Below are positions 27,028-36,220 of a stretch of 64,000 bases of DNA, one piece after another. The notes below the pieces were generated by a model, which saw only the letters and a list, made by a program, of their open reading frames with translations, was not told the DNA's origin and did not search any database. The stretch is from Anaerovibrio lipolyticus LB2005. GTDB lineage: Bacteria; Bacillota; Negativicutes; Selenomonadales; Selenomonadaceae. The stretch spans positions 62,001-126,000 of the forward strand of contig NZ_JHYA01000003.1 in NCBI RefSeq assembly GCF_000621545.1. The letters are read 5' to 3'. The translations under genes were made by a program, and so were the position numbers. Each line of letters begins with the position of its first letter. The first letter of the stretch is position 1.

Positions 27028-27783
27028 TCACTTGATTCCCAAGACCTGTCGTACCTCTGATATATGCTTGCGACTAACTGGTATTTCCGTACCAGCTCCA
27101 TCCCTCATGTTCAGAACGTAAGAGCCGTGGAACCACGGAATTACCTTGGCTATAGCCTCAGTGTTCACTATATATTGCCGATGCACCCGCAAAAACAGCT
27201 CAGGATCCAGTAGCTCCTCCAATTCCGCCAAGGTCATGGAAAGCTGAAAATCACCATCCTTGGTTCGCAGGAAAACCAGTTTTTCCTTAACATAGGCCAG
27301 CAGAATATCCCGCTGCTGAACAGGAATCAATGCCTCACCCTTTTGAACACTTATGGGGTGATAGTGATGTGCCTCTACTGCGGGCACGATCCTCCCCGTT
27401 GATTCATTATTTTCCACCAAAGAAAACAGAGACCTCACCTTTTTTAGGGCTTTGGTGAGCCTTGCCTGTCCCAGTGGCTTGGTAAGATAGGCCACTGCAG
27501 AGGTTTCAAAGGCCGGTAGGGCATATTCCTCATAAGCCGTAACAAAAATAATCATAACATTTAATTTTAAGGTGCTCAAACACTCGGCAAATTCCAAGCC
27601 GCTCATGCCCGGCATTTTTATATCCAAAAACAGGAGATCACAGGGATTTTGCTGCAGATAGGCCAAAGCCTGCTGGCTTTGCTGAAATGTGGCCACCACC
27701 TCAATATCCGGATGTGCCTCCAGCAAATACGCAATATCATCGCAAATAGGCTGCTCGTCATCAACTATCACTGTACGTAGCAT
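27028..27783 (-). CDS. LytTR-family response regulator
   Basis: A 251-residue regulator: receiver (about 1-120) with D-pair in VDDEQ, phospho-acceptor Asp in LFLDIKMPGMSG and Lys in LTKPLG, followed by a LytTR DNA-binding domain (about 145-248; LFLRVHRQYIVN and WFHGSYVL). The start has a GTGAGGAT site. It lies just upstream of the LytS-like kinase and downstream of the DASS transporter on the same strand, so it probably controls that transporter; binding sites were not identified. Confidence 0.93.
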   Translation of the reverse strand: MLRTVIVDDEQPICDDIAYLLEAHPDIEVVATFQQSQQALAYLQQNPCDLLFLDIKMPGMSGLEFAECLSTLKLNVMIIFVTAYEEYALPAFETSAVAYLTKPLGQARLTKALKKVRSLFSLVENNESTGRIVPAVEAHHYHPISVQKGEALIPVQQRDILLAYVKEKLVFLRTKDGDFQLSMTLAELEELLDPELFLRVHRQYIVNTEAIAKVIPWFHGSYVLNMRDGAGTEIPVSRKHISEVRQVLGIK

Positions 27784-27866
27784 CTATCCTCACCCTTTCC
27801 TGTACAAAAAAACTACCTTTGCACCCACTTCCATTCTATCACCTGACACAGTGCAATTCAATTAAC

Positions 27867-27897
27867 TAAAGGGAGAAAGCCTAGCTTCCTCCCTTTA
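27867..27897 (-). terminator. Hairpin between the DASS transporter and lytT-like gene
   Basis: TAAAGGGAG/CTCCCTTTA stem with a second inner AGC/GCT pairing. Weak T tract on the minus strand, so it may attenuate rather than stop transcription. Confidence 0.5.
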
Positions 27898-27939
27898 AAA
27901 ATAAAACGTATTTTATCTTTATTTTGTATTGAATACCTA

Positions 27940-29448
27940 TCAGAATATCCCCAAGAACTTCCAATAGGTCTGTGAAAACAGCAACAGCAGCAGGTAACCA
28001 ATAATAGTAATTGGCAAACCTACCTTTATGCAATCCTTGGCCGTAAAGGTCTCAGTGGCAAAGGCCAGAATACCCTGTGGCGAATTAACCGGCAAAATAA
28101 ATCCGAAGCTTACTACAAACTGCAGGACCATGGTAATGCCCACAATGTTCAACAGAGGATTATCCAATCCCTGCAGCACTGCAATCATTATTGGAATCAT
28201 AGAGGAGGCTACAGCTGTGGCGCTGGCAAAGCCTATATGTACAACAATAAGGAATAGGGCCAAAATAGCAAATACCATAAATACACTCATACCGGCCAGA
28301 CCAAAGCCCATGGAAAGCTGATTAGCCAACCAGGAGGCTGCCTGGGTTGATAGCAGAGCTGACCCCATGCTGATACCAATACCGAACAATACCAATGTGC
28401 CCCAGGAAATACGGGACTGTGCTTCCTTCCAGGTCATAATACCGATTCCCGGCATAAACATCAATGTAATGGCAATTACTGTGGATGTGGTGGTGTCCAA
28501 CGGATGGACAATTTTTTCTGTTACCCAGAGGAACAGCAAACCGATGGAAATCAGCATCAGCTTCTTCTCTGAGGTCTTCATTGGACCCAATTCCTTCCGT
28601 GCTTCCTTAACTGTGGCATCCCCGCCAGCCACCTCGTTCATCTCCGGTGGTAAAATCTTCCAGCAAAGGAAATACAGAACCACTGACATAATAGCGGCAT
28701 AAGGGGCCGCTGCTATGAACCACTCAGTCCAGGTGATATTAGCACCCAACTGCTTGTCGATAAAGCCAAGAGCTACCATGTTCTGGGCCGCCGCTGTCTT
28801 AATACCTATATTCCAGATACTGGCCGCGTGCACTGTGGCAATCATCAAAAGTGCTGCAAAGCGGCTGTTACGTTCCATCTTAAAGGCTGCGATTATGCCG
28901 AGAACGATTGGAACTATACACCCTACACGAGCTGTGGTACTTGGAACAAAAAATGCCAGGACAAAGCCTACAAAAATCATACCTGCTAAAATTCTGTTGG
29001 TTTTCGCTCCCACCTTGGACAAAACAAACAAGGCTATCCGCTTATCAAGTCCCGTGTGCATCATACCAGCTGCCAAGAACAGCGCCGCACCTACCAGAAC
29101 CGTTCCACTGGCACTAATTCCTGTAAAAGCTGTCTTGATTGCATTAGAGGTCCCCATAAGAGTTGCTGGATCCTGAGGATTCGGTGACAAGCCCAAGCAC
29201 AGAATCATTAACGTGGCAATAATAGTGGCACTAACTGGATATGATACCGTTTCTGTAATCCAGATAATAACCGCAAAAACCAATATACCCAGCATACGAT
29301 GTCCCGCTGTAGTAAGATCTGCTGGTGTTGGCATCATAAATATACCGGCCATTGCCAAAAAGCCAATTAGCAGACCATACTTTTTAAATATTGATGACAT
29401 AGAAACTGGCTGAAATGCCATCCCTCTCATTTCATGGGATAATTCCAT
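27940..29448 (-). CDS. DASS-family (SLC13) divalent anion:sodium or dicarboxylate transporter
   Basis: A 502-residue inner-membrane transporter with about twelve hydrophobic segments. Family signs include the PVSATIIATLMILC region, long conserved helices with VPSTTARVG and the late VNSPQGILAFATE segment. Substrates in this family are citrate, succinate, malate, tartrate or sulfate; none can be chosen from sequence. The ATG at 29448 has GGAGG at 8 bases; an in-frame GTG at 29457 directly abuts that site and is rejected. The LytT/LytS pair downstream probably regulates it. Confidence 0.9.
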   Translation of the reverse strand: MELSHEMRGMAFQPVSMSSIFKKYGLLIGFLAMAGIFMMPTPADLTTAGHRMLGILVFAVIIWITETVSYPVSATIIATLMILCLGLSPNPQDPATLMGTSNAIKTAFTGISASGTVLVGAALFLAAGMMHTGLDKRIALFVLSKVGAKTNRILAGMIFVGFVLAFFVPSTTARVGCIVPIVLGIIAAFKMERNSRFAALLMIATVHAASIWNIGIKTAAAQNMVALGFIDKQLGANITWTEWFIAAAPYAAIMSVVLYFLCWKILPPEMNEVAGGDATVKEARKELGPMKTSEKKLMLISIGLLFLWVTEKIVHPLDTTTSTVIAITLMFMPGIGIMTWKEAQSRISWGTLVLFGIGISMGSALLSTQAASWLANQLSMGFGLAGMSVFMVFAILALFLIVVHIGFASATAVASSMIPIMIAVLQGLDNPLLNIVGITMVLQFVVSFGFILPVNSPQGILAFATETFTAKDCIKVGLPITIIGYLLLLLFSQTYWKFLGIF

Positions 29449-29581
29449 ACTACACACCTCCTAAACATAATTTAATTGATTCATTTCATAAATCAGTGCA
29501 CTTTTCTTATGGTTAGTATAATATTCCGGTATAGCAGAAACGATAAATTTTCGCTCATTGGTCCAAATTCGCCCCTGAATA

Positions 29582-29616
29582 ACAAAAAAGAGGTGCTGAA
29601 TTTTCAGCAACCTCTT
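29582..29616 (-). terminator. Terminator of the B12-radical SAM gene
   Basis: On the minus strand a GAGGTTGCTGA/TCAGCACCTC stem with one bulged base is followed by TTTTTTGTT. Confidence 0.8.
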
Positions 29617-29643
29617 CAAAAATCCAATTATTAAGTTTGAAAA

Positions 29644-31536
29644 CTAATCCGTTTTCTTGACTTGTAACTTCAAATTAATCTCCACTACCCTGTCAAATAC
29701 CCTGTGTTCATACATAAACAATAGGGCCTGTTGATGGCACACAGCACTCAGTCCATCAGCCGGAACATCAACTACCACATCAAAGACCTCTATGTGATAC
29801 TTTTTATTAAGCTCACGCCAGTTGGTGAATTTAAACCCATTAATGACATCAGATGCGCCTTGGCCGGCTGGCAGCTTATCCCGCCAAAAGGCCGCTGTCT
29901 GCTCCTGATACTTTTCCTTGTTCCAATTAAGAAATTCAGGCCTGTTCTGGCCACTATCCGCAGTAAGGGCATCATAGCGCATCAAATTATCCATAATGAG
30001 GCGGTGATTCTCTGCCGACCTATCCATTACATCATCCCTTGGACCATTGTCCACATTGGCATTTAAAACCATTTTAAAGAAATCCCACAAATATCCATAG
30101 AGATTTTTGGCACTGATGGCCCGCCTGTGGTTACCAAGCTTTTCCCAATAGTCAGTAAAGCGTGAATAAAACTCAAAGGCGTTACCACCAAAGAATTTTT
30201 CAATCATATACTCCATGGACTTCAGACAGCGTCCAGCGTTGTGATAAAGCTCAAACACCTGCTCAAAAATATGGAGCCAGCGAATCTCACCATAGTCCAT
30301 CACATCATTGGACAATACCTCATAGGGGCCAATATCCATGTATTCATAATTATACCTCTCCACCATATCCATCATGGCAGAACCCTTTAAGAATTTCAAA
30401 AAGCCCAGCTGCAGCATATCGGTATGGAGAGCGTACAAATCATTAAAGGACTGGCCAAAGGAGTCCAAATCCTCTCCAGGTAGGCCAATAATCAAATCCG
30501 TGTGGATATGCATATTATGGTTTTTCTGCAGTGCCTTTATATTTCTGCAGATATCCTCCCAATGATTTACCCGGGAAATTCGCTTCAAAACCTCTTTATT
30601 GGTGGTCTGAACCCCTATTTCCAGCTGGACCCTGCCCTTTGGCATGGATTGCAGTACCTCTATGGTTTCCTCATCAAGATAATCCACTGCCACCTCAAAA
30701 TGGAAATTGGTGCGACAGACCGCTGGCAAATCCCTAATATATTCAATTATTGGTAAAAAATGGGATTTTTTAGCGTTAAATGTACGGTCCACGAATTTCA
30801 CCTGCCGCACATCATGGGAAACAAAGAAATACAGCTCTTTAAACACCTCCTCCAAGGGACGATAACGAACCCCGGCGGTGGCACAGGAAAGACAGTAGGC
30901 ACAGGAAAAGGGACATCCACGGGAGGTTTCATAATAGAGAATCTTCTCCTTAATATCCTCCATTTCCTCATCAACATAAGGAAATGGCAGCTTCAATTTA
31001 GAAGGCTCCAGCCGATTCATAACCGTTACAGCCTTACCTGCGTGAATTACATCCTCATCTACAGCCTCCAATGTCCCTCCCCGCCAGGCAATTCCGGGAT
31101 TTTGGGGCTCAACGATGAGCTTTCTTTCATTATTAACTGCCCGCCGATTAATAATAAGGTCCAGAAGCTCCATAACTGCTTCCTCTCCCTCACCCCGAAC
31201 CACGAAATCCACAGCTGGATTGATCCTCATAAAATCAGTTACTTCATAGGAAACCTCCGGACCGCCGCAAATAATCAGTGTATTAGGCAAAACCTTCCTC
31301 ACTAGTGGGAGAGTATGTTTTATTAATTCAATGTTCCATATATAGCAGGAAATGCCAATAATATCCGGCTTGTGCTCATATATTTCACTGAGAATATCCG
31401 GCACATAATTATTTATGGTAAGCTCCAAAATATCCGATTCAATATTAAGCTTCGCCGCCGCCTGACGCAGATAGCGAACTGTCAGGGATGTATGGGAAAA
31501 TTTGGCATTGAATGCCAGCCAAAGAATTTTTTTCAT
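29644..31536 (-). CDS. B12-binding-domain radical SAM protein (DUF4080-like C-terminus)
   Basis: A 630-residue class B-type radical SAM enzyme. The N-terminal B12-binding-like fold (about 1-140; ILELTINNYVPDIL, then IIGISCYIW) precedes the radical SAM core with CX3CX2C in TSRGCPFSCAYCLS. The C-terminal third resembles DUF4080. Related enzymes often methylate or rearrange unactivated carbons, but the substrate here is unknown. The ATG at 31536 has GGAG at 8 bases and begins MKKILWLAFN; an upstream in-frame start adds 19 residues without a better site. A small Nif11-like gene is divergent from it. Confidence 0.88.
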   Translation of the reverse strand: MKKILWLAFNAKFSHTSLTVRYLRQAAAKLNIESDILELTINNYVPDILSEIYEHKPDIIGISCYIWNIELIKHTLPLVRKVLPNTLIICGGPEVSYEVTDFMRINPAVDFVVRGEGEEAVMELLDLIINRRAVNNERKLIVEPQNPGIAWRGGTLEAVDEDVIHAGKAVTVMNRLEPSKLKLPFPYVDEEMEDIKEKILYYETSRGCPFSCAYCLSCATAGVRYRPLEEVFKELYFFVSHDVRQVKFVDRTFNAKKSHFLPIIEYIRDLPAVCRTNFHFEVAVDYLDEETIEVLQSMPKGRVQLEIGVQTTNKEVLKRISRVNHWEDICRNIKALQKNHNMHIHTDLIIGLPGEDLDSFGQSFNDLYALHTDMLQLGFLKFLKGSAMMDMVERYNYEYMDIGPYEVLSNDVMDYGEIRWLHIFEQVFELYHNAGRCLKSMEYMIEKFFGGNAFEFYSRFTDYWEKLGNHRRAISAKNLYGYLWDFFKMVLNANVDNGPRDDVMDRSAENHRLIMDNLMRYDALTADSGQNRPEFLNWNKEKYQEQTAAFWRDKLPAGQGASDVINGFKFTNWRELNKKYHIEVFDVVVDVPADGLSAVCHQQALLFMYEHRVFDRVVEINLKLQVKKTD

Positions 31537-31677
31537 AATCTTACTCCATTGGAAAAGCCCATCAGAAAAATTTTGCCTATAGCATATTTTCACCAGTTGG
31601 GTTATAATGTGAAAGGATATGTACCGTTGTGAACGAATACATACGACGGAATATGATAAAAAGGAATGTGATTAATA

Positions 31678-31950
31678 ATGATACCTGAAAAGTTTATGCA
31701 GATTGGTGCTGCAATTATGCAGAACCCTGAGATGCTCCAGAAGCTCAGCGAGGCAAAGAGCCCTCAGGAGGCTTATGAAATCGTAAAGGGCCTGTTGGAC
31801 GGCATGACCATGGAGGAATTCATGGCTACCGCTGCAACCCTGGCTCCACTTATCCCAGCTGACCTCACCGATGAGCAGCTGGCTGCTATGCCTGCCGGCA
31901 ACATCATTAAGGCCTTCAAGGGCTGGGTAAAGGATTTGCCAACAGCATAA
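31678..31950 (+). CDS. Small Nif11-like protein, function unknown
   Basis: A 90-residue soluble protein. The segment IMQNPEMLQKLSEAKSPQEA followed by YEIVKG and MTMEEFMATA has the spacing of Nif11-type domains, which occur in nitrogen-fixation loci and as leader peptides of some RiPP precursors. The C-terminal half lacks Cys and has few Ser/Thr, so a modified core peptide is not obvious. Codon use looks like that of well-expressed genes. It has its own terminator and is divergent from a B12-radical SAM gene. AAGGA lies about 12 bases before the ATG. Confidence 0.75.
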   Translation: MIPEKFMQIGAAIMQNPEMLQKLSEAKSPQEAYEIVKGLLDGMTMEEFMATAATLAPLIPADLTDEQLAAMPAGNIIKAFKGWVKDLPTA

Positions 31951-31978
31951 TCCAATTGTAATTTTATCTGTCTATACT

Positions 31979-32005
31979 AAAGGGACTGCCTAAGCAGTCC
32001 CTTTT
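31979..32005. terminator. Bidirectional terminator between convergent genes
   Basis: AAAGGGACTGC/GCAGTCCCTTT stem with a 4-base loop, T-rich on the + strand side and A-rich on the other. Confidence 0.85.
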
Positions 32006-32010
32006 ATTTT

Positions 32011-33435
32011 TTATTCCTTACCAGTCCAGCAATAGGTGCAGACCTTGTCTTTATCAATGCCGATGGCTTCAAGAGTGCCTTCCAACGACTGATAGCCCAG
32101 AGAATCAAACTTGAACATTTCACAGATACGCTTCAGCATACACTGCCCACGCTCTGTGTTGGCATCTGCATATTCATCAATATGCTTAACACCCTCATCC
32201 CCCTCCAGATCCTGGATAACCCGGCGGGCTAACAGCTCATGCTCCCCCTTGCTGGAGGAGAAGTTAAGATACTTACAGCCGTACATAATTGGTGGACAGG
32301 CACTGCGCATGTGTACCTCCTTGGCTCCGCTCTTATAAAGGAAATCTACAGTTTCCCGAAGCTGAGTTCCCCGCACAATGGAATCATCCACAAAGAGCAG
32401 CTTCTTTCCCTTAATAAGCTCGGGAACAGGAATCTGCTTCATCTTGGCCACCTGATTGCGAATCTTCTGGGTAGTTGGCATAAAGGAACGGGACCAGGTA
32501 GGAGTGTATTTTATAAAGGGACGGGCAAATTCATTGCCACTTTCGTTGGCATAGCCAATGGCATGGGGAATACCAGAATCCGGAACGCCAGCCACATAAT
32601 CAAGTTCTGGCAATTTGCCCCGCTTTCTTTCCTCACGGGCCATAATTTTGCCATTATTTACACGCATAACCTCAACGTTCTTGCCCTCATAGGAGGAAGT
32701 AGGATAGCCATAATAGGTCCATAGGAAGGCACAAACCTTCATATCCTTGGATGCAGGCGAAATGGTGCCAATACCACAGGAATTCATGCGAACAATTTCC
32801 CTTGGCCCCAGCTCATAGAACTTGTCATAGCCCATTTTCTGGAAGGCGAAATCCTCAAAGGACACGCAATACCCATCATTGTTCTTGCCCAAAATAACTG
32901 GCAGACGCCCCACCTTGTCACGGGCAGCAATAATCTCACCATCCTCAGTGAGAATCAATATGGTTATGGAGCCCTCAATAATATCCTGGGCATGAAGAAT
33001 GCCGGATACAATATCATCCTTTTCGTTAATAAGGGCCGCCACCAGCTCAGTGGAATTAATCTTTCCGGAGCTCATGGCCATAAACTGGTGATTCTTATCC
33101 TTGAAATAATGCTTCAAAATAGCATCCGTATTATTAATAATACCTACAGTGGTTATACCATAAAGGCCAATATGGGAGCGCACCAAAAGCGGCTGGGGAT
33201 CCGTATCACTTATGCAGCCAATACCGCTGGTGCCATTAAAGGAGGAAAGTTCCTTTTCAAATTTGGTTCTAAAAGGAGTCTTGTCAATGGAATGAATCTG
33301 ACGCTGGAAGCCCTTAACGGCATCATGAATTACCATACCACCACATTTTGTTCCCAAATGTGAATGATAATCCAGACCAAAGAAAAGGTCCACCACACAA
33401 TCCCTATGGGACACTACACCAAAAAATCCACCCAT
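32011..33435 (-). CDS. PurF-like amidophosphoribosyltransferase homologue lacking the N-terminal nucleophile Cys
   Basis: A 474-residue protein with the PurF two-domain layout: N-terminal Ntn glutaminase-like half (about 1-235) and C-terminal phosphoribosyltransferase half with the PRPP loop LLFVDDSIVRGTQ. True PurF begins (M)CGVFG, where Cys becomes the N-terminal nucleophile; this one begins MGGFFGV, so that Cys is Gly. The usual HRGQ(D/E)SAG segment is replaced by DYHSHLGTKCGGM. It may use ammonia, another substrate, or act in regulation. A GGAAGGAG site precedes the ATG. No purine genes adjoin it, unlike ordinary purF. Confidence 0.85.
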   Translation of the reverse strand: MGGFFGVVSHRDCVVDLFFGLDYHSHLGTKCGGMVIHDAVKGFQRQIHSIDKTPFRTKFEKELSSFNGTSGIGCISDTDPQPLLVRSHIGLYGITTVGIINNTDAILKHYFKDKNHQFMAMSSGKINSTELVAALINEKDDIVSGILHAQDIIEGSITILILTEDGEIIAARDKVGRLPVILGKNNDGYCVSFEDFAFQKMGYDKFYELGPREIVRMNSCGIGTISPASKDMKVCAFLWTYYGYPTSSYEGKNVEVMRVNNGKIMAREERKRGKLPELDYVAGVPDSGIPHAIGYANESGNEFARPFIKYTPTWSRSFMPTTQKIRNQVAKMKQIPVPELIKGKKLLFVDDSIVRGTQLRETVDFLYKSGAKEVHMRSACPPIMYGCKYLNFSSSKGEHELLARRVIQDLEGDEGVKHIDEYADANTERGQCMLKRICEMFKFDSLGYQSLEGTLEAIGIDKDKVCTYCWTGKE

Positions 33436-33488
33436 CGATAACTCTCCTTCCGATGTAAAAAGCTAGACTATTTAGTTCTGGTCAAGAC

Positions 33489-34358
33489 TTAATAAAAAAT
33501 ATCCAGAACCTGAGGTACAGTTTCTATTTTCAAAGGCAGCTTAGGCCCCACCTCACCATCAATATCGCTGGTAAGCTCCTCAGAGCACTCCACCTCAAAG
33601 GTAGAGGCCTGACGATAAATAACCTCCTTGCGCTGGGAAATATCCTTTCCCGCCAAAAGCTCTGTGGTAACAATCATCAAATCCGCCACGTTGCACTGCT
33701 TCATAATGATAAGATCCAGCACACCATCCTGGACACTGGCCTGTACAGCCGCATTTTTGAAGCTGGCTACCACACTGGAATTAACCACCAAAAAGAGAAA
33801 AGCCTTCTCGTTAAATTCTTCCTTTTCCGTACGTACCGTAAGGTCAAAGGCCCTAAACTGAGGCAGAGTTTTCAACCCATGCACATAATAGGCCATTTTA
33901 CCAAAGGCATTTTTCAATCGTGTATCCACCTCATGGGCAATGGAAGTAACCATACCCGCACTGGCTACATTAATAAAGTAAGTATCTCCCACCTTGCCCA
34001 GATCTATTTTCATGGTCTTCCCGGAAGCAATACGGTCAAAGTATTCATCTGTGTCAAGGTGCAGGAAGGTGGCAAAATCGTTGGAGGTACCCGTGCCGAT
34101 AATTCCCATAGGAATGTTCAGCTTCTCCCTCATTATGAGGTTCACAATCTCATGAACAGTACCATCTCCGCCGGCAGCTATAATACCATCTGGCGCCGCC
34201 AGCCTTATAAAATCAACTAAATCTGCATTTTCCGGGGTGGTTCTGTAAGGAATCACCATACAGCCACGGCTCTGGAGCTTATATATTATTTCATCAAGGC
34301 GCTTCTTGAAAACGGCCTTGCCGGAAACCGGATTATATACCAAAACCAGTTTTTTCAT
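33489..34358 (-). CDS. Diacylglycerol kinase-family lipid kinase (YegS/BmrU-like)
   Basis: A 289-residue cytosolic or membrane-peripheral lipid kinase. Motifs NPVSGK, GGDGTVHEIVN and IGTGTSNDFA, forming the ATP site of the DAG kinase catalytic domain, lie in the first 110 residues; the C-terminal half has the beta-sandwich typical of YegS/DgkB. It probably phosphorylates a lipid such as diacylglycerol. The ATG at 34358 gives MKKLVLVYNP as in relatives; the upstream TTG is poor. It sits between the PurF-like gene and a flippase gene on the same strand. Confidence 0.9.
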   Translation of the reverse strand: MKKLVLVYNPVSGKAVFKKRLDEIIYKLQSRGCMVIPYRTTPENADLVDFIRLAAPDGIIAAGGDGTVHEIVNLIMREKLNIPMGIIGTGTSNDFATFLHLDTDEYFDRIASGKTMKIDLGKVGDTYFINVASAGMVTSIAHEVDTRLKNAFGKMAYYVHGLKTLPQFRAFDLTVRTEKEEFNEKAFLFLVVNSSVVASFKNAAVQASVQDGVLDLIIMKQCNVADLMIVTTELLAGKDISQRKEVIYRQASTFEVECSEELTSDIDGEVGPKLPLKIETVPQVLDIFY

Positions 34359-34406
34359 TATCTTAAACTCGGCCTTTCTATTCAAAACAAAAATTCGTCA
34401 AATTAA

Positions 34407-36098
34407 TCAGCCCTTATATACACCCAGCTTGTGCATGGCCTTGATGCCAAAACGGCCAATCATCGGAATACGGGCCATATCCTCCTCCATCATACCGCCA
34501 ATAAGGAGCAATACCGCCAAATAAACCACACAACCCAGCAAACAAGCACCAAAGGTGGAAATCACATTGCTGCCCCAGGCCGCCAGGGTATAATCGTAGA
34601 AATACCACACAGAAGCCGCCATAAACACAGAGGCCACAATGGTCTTTAAAAGCTGAGGAATTTCCATACGATAGCCTATGTATTTATATATAAAGAACAT
34701 ATTTATAACAGCCGCCACACCCATGTCGGCAGCAGTTGCCCAGGCTGCACCCATAATTCCCAGCCAAGGCTTGGCAACAAGTGTCCAGTTAAGAATAACC
34801 TTGGCCACAGCCGCCACAATCATATTAACCATTGGGATAGACGGATGGCCCAGCCCCTGAAGCACCGCAGTGGAAACCTGATGAAGGCCCAACAAAACAA
34901 TGCTTACAGCGGAAACCATAATAGCTGGTCCCGCATTTGGTGCATTATAAATTAATGAAGCAATTGGAGTAGCCAGAACAAATACCACCACAAAGGCAGG
35001 GAAACAAACCGCATTGGAAATACGGATACCAGATGCAGTCTGACTAAATACCAGCTTGGCATCCTGGAGGGCCCTTGCCTTGGAAATGGCCGGCACAAGA
35101 CTTACTGCCAGAGAAGCTGTGATAATAGTAGCCAAATTAACAAGCGGCACCGCCATACCAGTGAGATAACCGAACAGCTCTGTGGCTTCATTGACGCTGT
35201 AGCCTGCCACCTCAAGTCGCTGTGGCACAATGGCCAGATCCAGATTGGATACTACAGGCAGCATGATGCTGGCGGCAGATACAGGCAAGGACAGTGCGAA
35301 AATACGCTTGATGATTCCCCAGTTGGAGGTCTTTTCAGTATCCGGAAGTGGCTTCAGCTCATGGCCAAATTCACTTACAATATCCTTCTCCAGCTTCCAA
35401 TGGAAATATACCAGCACGATAAGTCCCGTCACAGCACCGGCAAAGGCACCCAGACTGGCACCAGCCGCTGCATAATCCAAACCGTAAGGCAGGAACAGGC
35501 TGGCAAACATTATCATGGTAACTACGCGGAATATCTGCTCCACAATCTGGGATACAGCCGTTGGCGTCATGCGCTGCCAACCCTGTAAATAGCCACGGGA
35601 GCTGGCCAGCAGGGTTACGAAGAAAATAGCAGGCGCCAGTGCCACAACTGACCAGTAAGCACGGGCATCACGAATGAAATGGAAATCAATGAGCCACTGG
35701 GCGCCGAAATACGTCAGCAACGAGAACAAAATACCCGTTACAAACATCAATGACATGGATACCTTAAATACCCGCTTGGCCCCCAATATATCCTTTAGAG
35801 CTACTCTTTCAGCTGTAATGATTGAAATAGCCACCGGAACACCGGCTGTAGATACACTTAAGGCGAAAAAATAAATTGGGAAGGCCATCTGATAAAGTCC
35901 GATACCTTCACCGCCCAAAATTCGGGAAACGAAAATCCAGTTAAGGGAACCAATGACCTTTACCACAATACCGGCAACAGTCAAAATCAAGGTACCCTTA
36001 AGTAAAGATTCCCCTTTATTATTTTTATTGTTTTCAGAAGCTTCCTGATTACTAATCTTGCTCACACCCTCATAGGTTATAAAATAGTTGTATGCCAC
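34407..36098 (-). CDS. SpoVB/MurJ-like MOP-superfamily flippase
   Basis: A membrane protein of about 560 residues with about fourteen hydrophobic segments, in the polysaccharide biosynthesis/SpoVB branch of the MOP exporter superfamily. KGTLILTVAGIVVKVIGSL near the start and RILGGEGIGLYQM are branch-like. Such proteins flip lipid-linked oligosaccharides, for example lipid II or wall-polymer precursors. The start is uncertain: GTG at 36098 and GTG at 36065 are in frame and neither has a well-spaced ribosome site. It lies 48 bases upstream of the lipid kinase on the same strand. Confidence 0.88.
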   Translation of the reverse strand: MAYNYFITYEGVSKISNQEASENNKNNKGESLLKGTLILTVAGIVVKVIGSLNWIFVSRILGGEGIGLYQMAFPIYFFALSVSTAGVPVAISIITAERVALKDILGAKRVFKVSMSLMFVTGILFSLLTYFGAQWLIDFHFIRDARAYWSVVALAPAIFFVTLLASSRGYLQGWQRMTPTAVSQIVEQIFRVVTMIMFASLFLPYGLDYAAAGASLGAFAGAVTGLIVLVYFHWKLEKDIVSEFGHELKPLPDTEKTSNWGIIKRIFALSLPVSAASIMLPVVSNLDLAIVPQRLEVAGYSVNEATELFGYLTGMAVPLVNLATIITASLAVSLVPAISKARALQDAKLVFSQTASGIRISNAVCFPAFVVVFVLATPIASLIYNAPNAGPAIMVSAVSIVLLGLHQVSTAVLQGLGHPSIPMVNMIVAAVAKVILNWTLVAKPWLGIMGAAWATAADMGVAAVINMFFIYKYIGYRMEIPQLLKTIVASVFMAASVWYFYDYTLAAWGSNVISTFGACLLGCVVYLAVLLLIGGMMEEDMARIPMIGRFGIKAMHKLGVYKG

Positions 36099-36220
36099 CC
36101 TAAAATTATGCTTTAATATTAGGTGTAGCTGTTTAATTCTTATGTTATGGCATAATAAGCCATGCTAAAAAATTATATCACTTACAGTCATAGACTGCAA
36201 GCACGCGAGGAGTCTATAAC

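Noticed and set aside
28715-29176. 153-residue + strand ORF opposite the DASS transporter
   Set aside because: Shadow of the transporter gene; composition reflects the reverse of membrane helices.
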